DNA from: Malurus cyaneus samueli
Lineage: Eukaryota; Chordata; Aves; Passeriformes; Maluridae
Direction of reading: 5' to 3'
DNA length: 64,000 bases
Assembly (NCBI GenBank): GCA_009741485.1
Contig: CM019230.1
Coordinates: 4,428,189-4,492,188, forward strand
Shown here: positions 12,501 through 19,605 of the stretch, piece by piece
Position numbering within the stretch: the stretch's first letter is position 1
Layout: every line of letters starts with the position of its first letter
Notes under the pieces: generated by a model
The model's input: the letters and a program-made list of their open reading frames with translations, nothing else
Databases searched by the model: none
Told to the model about the DNA's origin: nothing
Translations under genes and position numbers: made by a program

Positions 12501-12764
12501 TCTGCCCGCTGCCACCCCCGCTGCCCCCGGGCCCTGCTCACCCCTCCTCGGTGGCGTTGATCACATCGCAGATGTGCAGGAATTGTCCCCACTCCTCCGT
12601 CTGCAGCGATCCGAGCGTCGCCCGCTCTGCAAGGCCAAGGGGAGCGGCTGTCAGAGCCCGGCGGGCACAGGAGGGTGGCGAGCGGGCTCGGCCCGGGGCT
12701 ACTCACCGACCAGGCTGCCCACGGCCGTGCCGAACGGGTCCCGAGGAGCCTTCCCGAAAGCCAT
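407..12764 (-). CDS. TOM1L1: TOM1L1 (target of Myb1-like 1 / Srcasm), 5' part of the gene, seven coding exons
   Basis: CDS is the minus-strand join of 12707-12764, 12542-12626, 10156-10234, 2983-3132, 2609-2728, 1036-1143 and 407-523: 717 nt, 239 codons, no internal stop, every junction GT/AG and in phase. From family knowledge, TOM1L1 is a cytosolic and endosomal adaptor. Its VHS domain and GAT domain (ubiquitin, TOLLIP and ESCRT partners) precede a tail of tyrosine motifs bound by Src-family kinases, and it acts in sorting of ubiquitinated receptors such as EGFR. Here VHS covers about codons 20-155, the Ser/Pro-rich linker about 155-198, and GAT starts near codon 200. Human TOM1L1, from memory, has the same exon lengths and reaches the equivalent IGKL motif at residue 202 against 201 here. 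TOM1 itself is excluded by the MAFGK start and the divergent linker. The 3' half is beyond the left edge. Confidence 0.96.
1036..1143 (-). CDS. TOM1L1: TOM1L1 coding exon 6 (Ser/Pro linker)
   Basis: 108 nt, 36 codons, phase 0. It was found by fitting the linker between exons 5 and 7. The acceptor has a strong pyrimidine tract (CTCTTTTTTTCTTTATCTTTTCACAG, ending at 1144). The donor GTGCAG at 1035 is weaker than the others. It encodes [20 protein letters not shown] and ends TLLLTPEQ, matching the family's ISS...SSVIAPK...TLVPEQ pattern at low overall identity, as expected of a disordered linker. The weak donor could allow skipping; since both flanks are phase 0, skipping would keep the frame. 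Confidence 0.88.
2609..2728 (-). CDS. TOM1L1: TOM1L1 coding exon 5 (end of VHS domain)
   Basis: 120 nt, 40 codons, phase 0. The acceptor TTTTTGAAA..ATCAG ends at 2729 and the donor GTGAGG starts at 2608. It encodes [20 protein letters not shown], then [20 protein letters not shown]: the last VHS helix, with DV.EVKEVY.....KKG..FP as in the family, running into a Ser/Gly linker. Intron 4 before it is 254 bp and intron 5 after it is 1,465 bp. Confidence 0.96.
2983..3132 (-). CDS. TOM1L1: TOM1L1 coding exon 4 (VHS domain)
   Basis: 150 nt, exactly 50 codons, phase 0 to 0. The acceptor GTGTGTGCAG ends at 3133 and the donor GTGAGT starts at 2982. It begins [20 protein letters not shown] and continues through [10 protein letters not shown] to ILTFIM. 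The MC..NCG.RF and the LLNPRYNLP run are VHS hallmarks of this subfamily. The exon length equals the human exon. Confidence 0.96.
5366..5597. repeat. 17-bp minisatellite with 51-bp higher-order unit, TOM1L1 intron 3
   Basis: The monomer is about AGAATTCAGGAGGACAC (17 bp). Three diverged monomers (..AGGACAC, ..AGGAGAATTCAG.., ..TTCTAGGAGGACTC) form a 51-bp unit that repeats nearly identically from about 5415 to 5590, with more degenerate copies at the left edge. It contains many GAATTC sites. Unequal exchange in 51-bp steps is the likely mode of growth. Confidence 0.92.
6140..6290 (-). mobile_element. CR1 LINE 3' fragment
   Basis: The plus strand reads CTGGAAGGGACCCTAAAGAT, GGTTCCAATCTCCCCTGCC, CATCCAACCTGGACTTGAAC and ACTTCCAGGGATGGGGCA. 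These are the reverse-complement landmarks of the avian CR1 3' region, so the element is on the minus strand. The terminal 8-bp repeats are missing and the copy is decayed. Identification is from remembered CR1 consensus. Confidence 0.75.
8014..9020. repeat. About 1-kb, 16-18-bp minisatellite in TOM1L1 intron 3
   Basis: Roughly 55-60 copies of (G)GGACAGAGCTGACCAG. Length variants come from 1-3 extra G/A/C bases (CCAGGGG, CCAGAGGG, CCCAGGACA). A block at about 8495-8690 uses the variant GACAGAGATGACC, showing local homogenisation. All three minus-strand frames stay open for more than 350 codons because the unit has no stop in that orientation. Both ends are bracketed by the 13-mer CAGGGGCTGCAGG (8002-8014 and 9015-9027). 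Confidence 0.97.
10156..10234 (-). CDS. TOM1L1: TOM1L1 coding exon 3 (VHS domain)
   Basis: 79 nt. The acceptor TTGTCACAG ends at 10235 and the donor GTGAGTAC starts at 10155. The first G completes a glycine codon. The rest reads [15 protein letters not shown], then [11 protein letters not shown]: the basic VHS segment with the conserved PKDA.KALKK.....N...E and TL motifs. It ends in phase 0 at codon 74, the same exon boundary as in mammals. It is followed by the 7,023-bp intron 3. Confidence 0.95.
10235..12541 (-). other. TOM1L1: TOM1L1 intron 2
   Basis: 2,307 bp from the exon 2 donor to the exon 3 acceptor. The CpG-rich part near exon 2 (12140-12541) belongs to the promoter island, and it holds the 11936-12140 tandem array. 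The remaining AT-rich part shows nothing I recognise. Confidence 0.85.
11936..12140. repeat. Imperfect minisatellite with GATCC-rich units, TOM1L1 intron 2
   Basis: Repeats of CACCTGGATGGGATGGAT-TCCTCTGCAAGGATCCCTGAT and a shorter derivative CACCCAGATCCCTCTGCA.AGGATCCCTG, about five to six units of 33-50 bp. It lies just downstream of the CpG island on the transcribed side, and its units share the GGGATGGGAT word with the promoter pentamer array. Confidence 0.88.
12542..12626 (-). CDS. TOM1L1: TOM1L1 coding exon 2 (start of VHS domain)
   Basis: 85 nt, phase 1 in and phase 2 out. The acceptor CCTTGCAG ends at 12627 and the donor GTGAGC starts at 12541. It encodes [20 protein letters not shown] followed by DVINATEEG, the first VHS helices. 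The W-G-Q-F and H-I-C-D-(V/I)-I-N signatures match TOM1L1. Intron 2 that follows is 2,307 bp. Confidence 0.95.
12707..12764 (-). CDS. TOM1L1: TOM1L1 coding exon 1 (start codon)
   Basis: Encodes [19 protein letters not shown] plus the first base of the next codon (58 nt). The ATG at 12764-12762 sits in a GCGGCC-ATG-G Kozak-like context inside the CpG island. It gives the family's expected N terminus (MAFGK..RDP...VG.L), which decides the start. The donor is GTGAGT at 12706-12701. Intron 1 is only 80 bp and GC-rich, which is unusually short for a first intron. Confidence 0.95.
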
Positions 12765-12908
12765 GGCCGCTGCCGGCAGCGTCCCGCGGGCTCTGCGGGG
12801 CCACAGCCCCGGATCCGGCCGCTCCCTCCCTCCCGCCGCGGGCGCTCCCTTCCTGCGCGGGGGCGGGGCCGCTGCAGGTGCGGCGAGAGCGCTCGGACGG
12901 AGAGGGAG

Positions 12909-13052
12909 GAGGGATGGGATGGGATGGGATGGGATGGGATGGATGGGATGGGATGGGAGGATGGGATGGGACGGGATGGGATGGATGGGAGGGATTGGGA
13001 TGGGATGGGATGGACGGAACGGGACGGGAATGGACGGGACAGGACGGGCAAC
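12909..13052. repeat. (GGGAT)n pentamer array just upstream of TOM1L1
   Basis: Near-perfect GGGAT/ATGGG units (with 4-bp ATGG slips and later GGGAC variants) begin about 145 bp upstream of the start codon. Consecutive GGG runs separated by AT satisfy the G-quadruplex pattern several times over on the plus strand, the template strand for TOM1L1. Confidence 0.95.
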
Positions 13053-13087
13053 ACCGCACCGCACCGCCCCCGCGGGGCTGGGACCGC

Positions 13088-13530
13088 CCGGGCATCCCCC
13101 GGGGTAGAGCTCTCCTGACATCCCCTGAGATGGGATCCCACCGGGCCAGGGCTCCCCCCGATATCCGCCGGGGCTGGGATCCCCCTTTGGCATCCCCCGG
13201 GGTAGAGCTCTCAATGACATCCGCTGGGATGGGATCCCACCGCTGTATCCCCCGGGTTAGGGCCCTCCTCGATATCCACCGGGGCATCCCCCGGGGTAGA
13301 GCTCTCCTGACATCCGCTGGGATGGGATCACACCGGGACAGGGCTGCCCCCGATATCCGCCAGGGATGGGATCGCACCGGGGCATCCTCTGGGATAGGGG
13401 TCCCGCTGGTACCCCCCGGGCATCTCCCAGGTTCAGGCTGTCCCCGATATATGCGGGGGATGGGCTCCCCTTAGGGCATCCCCCGGGTTCGGACTGTCCC
13501 CGACACCCTCCGGGCCCGGTTGGGCTCCCC
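13088..13530. repeat. GC-rich minisatellite upstream of TOM1L1
   Basis: Units of about 45-65 bp combine GGGGTAGAGCTCTC, TGACATCCGCTGGGATGGGAT, CCCACCGGGGCATCCCCCGG and CCCCGATATCCGCCGGGG blocks in shuffled order. Around 8-9 diverged units are visible. Several units carry the GGGATGGGAT core, suggesting the pentamer array and this minisatellite arose from one source. Long ORFs across it on both strands are by-products of the repeat. Confidence 0.88.
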
Positions 13531-13649
13531 CCCGGTCATCCCCTGTGTCCGAGCTCCCCCGATCGCGGGGTCAGCCCTAAATCGGGACCGGCCGGGGTGC
13601 CGCAGCCGCCCAGCTCCTCCTGGCAGAGCCGCACGGACGGGTCAGTCCC

Positions 13650-14159
13650 TCACCCCGACCCGGAGCACCTCCTGCCCTCCCCGGGCTCATTTTTCCAGGG
13701 TTTCCCCTGCGAGCCCCCGCTCCAAGGCAGCGCTCGCTCAGCCGGCTCCCGATTCACCTCAAAGTCCTCCAGAAACTTGGCGATTCGTGAGGCAAAGCTG
13801 AGAGCCCTTTCTGCTGCTGGGAGCACTCTGCACCCATGTGAAACACAGCCCAAACCTCTGCACCCATGTGAAACACAGCCCAAACCTCTGCACCCACCGC
13901 TGCACAGACCCCGAAGCTGCTCCTGCTCCTGCACCTCCTTACAGATCCTCTCAAACCCTCCCTGTCCTTTCTGATACACACACTGAAAAGGAAAACACGC
14001 AAAGATATCAAACAAACGGGAAAAATCCCGACAGAGCATCCGAATTACATTCAAAGTCATTTTTTGCGTGATGCAGGAACCACTAACGCGTTCCTCCTGC
14101 CATAGACACCTTTCCACACGCGGGTCTGTCTTGCTGCGATTAAAATCAATCATTTCCAT
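13650..14159 (-). other. Unassigned minus-strand open frame with splice-like signals (possible exon or ncRNA)
   Basis: An uninterrupted 169-codon frame starts at an ATG at 14159, just upstream of the promoter island. Inside it are a good acceptor (TGTTTTCCTTTTCAG ending at 13983), a possible donor (GCG|GTGGGT at 13897), an acceptor at 13811 (CCCAGCAGCAG) and a donor at 13757 (GAG|GTGAAT). The segments between encode GFERICKEVQEQEQL and FASRIAKFLEDFE, helix-like and charged. I do not recognise a family. The GC-rich 3' part and the 30-bp duplication inside could keep the frame open by chance. No function is assigned. Confidence 0.25.
13827..13890. repeat. 30-bp tandem duplication
   Basis: CACCCATGTGAAACACAGCC..CAAACCTCTG occurs twice back to back at 13831 and 13861, essentially identical, with a truncated third start (CACCC) at 13891. 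Confidence 0.95.
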
Positions 14160-17100
14160 CGTGTCACTTCATCACAAGCCTGAATATCACACTGCACGAG
14201 AGCTGGGAGTGAGCGGAGCATGAATGAAAATGAAGATCTCAGCTGTAATTTTTGTTGGCTGAGAGTTGTAATTATTTCGGTATCAAACACGCACGGAATT
14301 GTATTAACTAGCATTTGAGTACAGTTTAATGAGTCACACAGTCAGCACACGGTGCGAGCAAATAAATTATTTGCCCGACATTAGAATTTAATGGATTAAC
14401 CAAGCTCTATTTGCACTGTGAGAGTTTTTCCTGGGAAGAGCTAATCTCACTTTGTTTCGCGTTTTGTACAACTCTGTGGCCCCATCTACTGGATGGTTTT
14501 AACGGGAATTCAGGAAAAGAACACCTTTTTTGTGTGTATCTTCAAGTATCTCTATGAAAAACAAATTATCAAAGAACTGTTAGGCAAATTGATGAATATT
14601 AGAGTATTTGTCTTATTATTTACGATAGTAAATGGGTGGAATCCATCGTGCAGCCCGGTGAGGCTCAATTTGAGACTGTTCTAATGAACACATCTCAATT
14701 TCCCACACTTCTGTTATCCTGTCATTTGGCTGTGAGCCAGACACCAGCTGTCAAAACGGAGTTTGTTTATTTATTCTTGTTTGCCGAATTTTGAAAGCCA
14801 TCCTCTAAATGTAGGTGTTTAATTCATTTGCTCTTTCACACTGGAACAGAAACGAGGGCCTGTTTAAATCAGCCCTTGTGGAACCTGCAATGTGAGTCAG
14901 ATCTTGTTTCAAACAGCATATTTTATCGAGCTACTCGGGGGAAAACATCCCAATGAAGCTTTTTTCTTCATTGGAATTTGCTGATTAAAGTTACTCATTG
15001 AAATCAGAATATTGGCCCAGATCTGTGAACTCCTGGTGGGTTCCAGGTTCTGCCTCCGTGGTTCTTCAGCCTCCTCTGGGCTGGAATCCTCAGAATTCAT
15101 GGGCTGGTGGTCAGAGAGTCCCAGGAGATTCCTACTGCACTCCTCACTATTTTACTATTACTGAAGAGATAATATTACACATAATTATTACTATTAAGGG
15201 ACATTTCCTGGCTCTTGCCAGCACACAGAGTGTGTTACCTAAAGAAAGAAGGAAGAGCTTGAATAACTTCTTTGCAAAATGTTTTGAAACAACAGTGTTG
15301 AGTGGCACAGCTTAGCCTCAGCTAAAATACATCATACCAACATGAGCAGGATTGTCAATGCAATTTCATTTGTACCAGAGATTTTAATGAAGTTATGTCA
15401 GTTTTTAAAAAAACCCTAATTTTTATAGCTATGCTGAGATTTTTTTGAATCTGGCATTGTTAGTTTTAAAGTTCAGAATAGTATATCATTAATTTAAATG
15501 ATGGTTACATTATTTAAATATTTTTTTTTAAATCACACCTTTACCTTGCTTCGGTTTCAGTCCTCTTTTCAAAGAATCACACTCAGAGCATGTTCAGTGA
15601 AATAATTCAACAGCTGTCATTCATAAAATGATTTATGCTATTGACCTTACCTGCTTTTGCTTGTTACGTGAAAATTGTGATAATTTTTTTGGTTTAATTT
15701 CAAAATGAGAGAGATTCTTAAGAAGTCATTGAAGGTTCAGCAAGGAGCTGCACAGCATTCTGTCCTGCATCTCTCAGGGCTGTATTTGCCCTCTCAGCCT
15801 CCACCAGAAGCTGTTTCAGTGACTTTTCCTCGTTTCCCAGCTCAGCAGAGCTGCAGCCGGTGGGATTCTCGCTGTGGCTCATTAGAGCAGATTCTGGTTC
15901 TGGCCTGAGCTGGGAGCTCCACTTGAGCAAACAGCTCCGGGGTGAAATCAAATCCCTTCTGCATCATCTCCATCAGCTCGCTGCCTTCAGACAACAGCAA
16001 ACCTCATCAGGAGCTATTTGGGCAAATTAAATTCATGTTTGGGTTGCACTGAGAATGCAGAGCTATCCCCAAATATCTTATAAGTAATTACTGTTTTATT
16101 AAAAGGAAAAAAAAAAATCCAAATGCTGTTATGTCAGCAGCACATTTGATTTGCCTGGGGTGGAAAAGGAACAAATCTGGCAGTGCCACAGGGAGGTGGA
16201 GGCCTGCAGAGGGCAAGCTTGGTCAAGGAATCTCCTCATTTTTCATGGAGCACCTGCTTGGAGTGAAGGATGGATGGAATGAAGGAAAATTCCCTCTCAG
16301 CCATACTGGGTTTTCTCATTTACACACTGAGCTTAAGGAGCAGCTTGTTAGCAATAAAATGCAATGCTCTCTTGCAAGTTGAAATAATTAAAAAAATTTA
16401 AAAAGCTCAGTAAATACAATGCCAGTCTCTCAAAAGGTAGGAGAAGGTCAGGCAATAAAGCTACAAATATTTTTGTCTGCTGTTCTAAAGCAAAACAAAT
16501 CAGTCAATCTCCAAATCCTTCTGTATCAATGCATGGTACAAGAACCCCAGCTACAGGAATAAACCAGCATCAAACCCAAACTGAGCTGATATTTTCAATA
16601 CCAGGAACAATTTGATTAATCAGATTAATCAAATAATTGCCACTGCAATTATCAGTGTGGAAATCAATCCTGGAAGAAACGAAAATCCTCAATCTTTGCC
16701 CAGGTATGGCCTTTACCAAGGAGTTCATTTTTCTCTCAGTGACGCTCCCCCTGCCCCCTGAAGTGAAAAACATCTCTCAGCAAGAGCACAGCTCAGCACT
16801 CTGCCTTCTCATTTCTTAGATTTTAGAGAACATCAATATCTAAACACAGATCCTTTAAAAATTCACATGGAGAAAATAATTTTTGGGTACTGCATTGGAA
16901 TCCAATACTCAGATTATAATAATATTATAACAAATAAATGATTGCCCACAATGAATCCTGGCTGCTGGAATAAACAATTCAAAAGTTTCATAGACTGGTG
17001 GGAAATTGTCACCCAGAGAGCCCTGACTCCAGTCCAAGCCCTCTCCAAGCCATGGAGAGCCACACTGCTCTCATGGTCCCCTCCTGCCCTAATTAACCAG

Positions 17101-19437
17101 GAATTCAGGGGCTGGATTTTAATGAAAACATTATTAATTTATGGGGAAAAACTGACAGATGTTTTAGGCTGGTTGTAGCAAATTAAGAGGCGGGTGCTTG
17201 GCAGGTAAAGTCAGAAATGGTGAAACAAGTGGCTGCTGGAGATTGAGGTGCTTTACCTGGGCAGTCAATTACTTTTTAATTATTGTTACACTGAGCATCT
17301 CTCAAGAAAAAGCCTGATTTTCATCTCTTATATGGGATGTTTAAAGTATCGTCAGATTTAGTCTGGTAATTCTGCAGAATTTGCCCCAAAACATTTCTCT
17401 GATTTCACAGAAGGCACACCTCACACTCCTCTTTAATATTTTCTCCACTTTTTCCCACTGTTTCCAGTTACTTTTGGCTGCCACAATCTGTGCCAGGCCC
17501 ATTTCTCCACCCTTTTTTTATAACACAATCATCCCCTAAAACATTTTCCATCCACTTATTCCTGGAACTGTGTCCACAATAAAGATTTCCTCTGTCATGA
17601 ACTGAAACACAAACCTGCCAAACCGGCCCTGGCACCGCTGCTGTGCCAACCAGCTCCTCATGGAGCAGCTGCCTCCAGTCTTGGCATTGAAAATGTCCAT
17701 TCTGCAGCCCTGTCTGCATTTCTGCAGCCCATTCTGCAGGGCAGAGCTTGCCAGGCTGGCACATCAGCCCACCCTGGCCCCCAGCCATCTGTCCCTGTGT
17801 GGGTCAGAGATCAGACATCACCCCTGAGAGCCCAAACCTTCCCCTGGGGTCAGTTAAAACACACCCAGTGCCCAAATTCTCAGCAATTATAAATGGCAAT
17901 TTTAGCTGCTGAAGTGTTCCCCATTGCTGCAGTAAATGAATGTTTTACACTCCTCAATCCCTCACCTTCCCATCCCACACCGAGTGCTGGAGCAACAACA
18001 GGAAGATTAAATGTTGGAGTTGTTAATTTATCCAAAGTCCCTCTCCCAATGCCTCTTTCCAGGGAACTGATGCTTAAAACATCCCCTCAGCTGGGGTTTG
18101 ACCAGACACTGGAAAATTCTGCGTCCATGCCTGCCCACAAAGCCTTTAGTGATGAAATCTGAACTGCTTGGCCCCTCATTCCCACCTGCCTTCAGGAGCA
18201 GTAAGGTAATGGTGCTCTGCTGTCGCTGTAAGCAGCAGCAGAGGGTTCTCATTGGAAATACGGGGATTTATTTATTAGTTATTATTTTATTTATTTATTT
18301 TTGCCCTCTAAAGCTCACAGAAATTCCATGAGGATGCTGAGGGTGCCTCCTTAGCACGGAGCCACCGTGGTTTATTTCTTCACTCCATCCACTGAGCCTT
18401 TCTGTCTTTAACATGCTGTGGGAAGTCTGAGCATCGCTGGGATTTGAACTTCACTCCATACCTGTAAACCCTTATTTTTATCAAGATAGCAGGAATTTGG
18501 CCAAATTCACACCAGGGGCCTTGTTGTAAATTAGGGAATTGAGCCTAAGCCTCTTATATCTTGGAGGAGCAGGCTGGCTGCTGCTTTCAGGAGAGCTGCA
18601 GTGCGTTACAGAAGCTCAGTGTCTGGCTCAATCACCGCTCTGAGGATTACCAGAGGGCAGATTAACCCACTCTATTGAATTGTTAAAACCTAAAATAAAT
18701 ACCTCCTATAAGCTCTTAACGGGTTTCTCCCAGCAAGGTCTCGGGGAATTTCCACCTTCCTAATTCTGCATGTCCATAAATGCAGGGAAATTGATAGCAC
18801 ATGAAGCTGCCCAGGAGTGGAGCAGAGCCTCGTAACATTATTTAAGGCTAATGAAAGGCGATGGCATTCCTGACACCCCAGATAAATCATGTTTTCCATT
18901 GCTATACCCAAATGGACTGGAATACAGTCAGCATTTAGTCTGCTAGGCAAGAATAACCTCAGCCCCTTTCAAATTGGAATTCTCTAACCAGCCATGAACG
19001 ATAAGATGTTGTGCATTTACCATCAATTTTCTGACTTTGCGGGGGCTGAGAGTGAGGCAGACAGAGCCTCTCGTGCAATTCCTTGTTAGAATTTCTGTGC
19101 AGTGAGTCTGTGCCCACCCCTCACTGAACCAAATCCTTTCTGCTGTAGCTGAGTGGGATTTGCTTGCTCAAACCAGTCATGGAAAATGGGCAATGTTGGG
19201 TTTGGCAGTTTGGAAGGCAGAGGTGCTGCCTGCACCCAGTGAGGTGATTGCTGGTTTCTCAGGGTCTCACGTCAGTTCCAGATTTCTGAGGGACTCTGTG
19301 CCAATGGAATTTGTGCAGAATAAGGGAAATGAGTTCTACTGCCACCACCAGAAACAGCAGCACAACAGGGAGAGGTGCCATGGCACGGAGAGTGTGCAGT
19401 GGTGTGCTCAGAGTGCTCCATGGAAGGCAAAAAAACC
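14160..19437. other. Intergenic DNA, start of the gene-poor region
   Basis: No ORF above 106 codons and no recognisable exon. The first 400 bp (14160-14560) keep several CpGs in AT-rich sequence, with an AP-1 motif (TGAGTCA, about 14330) and a CTCF-like site at 14476-14492. AT-rich patches lie at 15480-15540 and 16880-16940, with a TTTA-rich tract at 18265-18302. Nothing else is supported. Confidence 0.7.
14476..14492 (-). promoter_or_regulatory. CTCF-like motif
   Basis: Minus strand CCAGTAGATGGGGCCAC fits the CTCF core CCASYAGRKGGCRS at 13 of 14 positions, 1.7 kb upstream of the TOM1L1 start codon. This is a single-motif prediction. Confidence 0.35.
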
Positions 19438-19440
19438 CCA

Positions 19441-19473
<33 letters not shown>

Positions 19474-19605
19474 AACAAAAACCAAACAAACGAACAACAA
19501 AAACGCGCCAAAAAATCCCCCAAGAAACAAAATAAAAACCCCAAAAAACAAACAAAACAAACAAAACAAACAAACAAAAAACCCTAACAAAAAGAACCCA
19601 CAAAA
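19438..19605. repeat. (AAC)n microsatellite in an A/C-rich tract
   Basis: About ten AAC/CAA triplets at 19443-19473 grade into an A-rich tract with CAAA and CCCC interruptions to about 19600. Apparent poly-Asn or poly-Gln reading frames here are artefacts. Confidence 0.95.

Larger units (their letters stand above)
12380..13700. promoter_or_regulatory. TOM1L1: CpG island / TOM1L1 promoter region
   Basis: A sharp rise in GC and CpG density covers exons 1-2 and extends upstream, then falls back to AT-rich DNA by about 14000. A consensus GC box (GGGGGCGGGGCC) lies at about 12859-12870, roughly 100 bp upstream of the ATG, with an ETS-like AGGAAG on the minus strand nearby. No TATA box is evident, as expected for a housekeeping-type promoter. 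The exact transcription start cannot be read from sequence. Confidence 0.85.

Noticed and set aside
12215..13474. ORFs of 170-308 codons on both strands in the CpG island
   Set aside because: GC-rich DNA and the GGGAT and minisatellite repeats suppress stops. Only the short exon 1 and exon 2 frames of TOM1L1 agree with a known protein.
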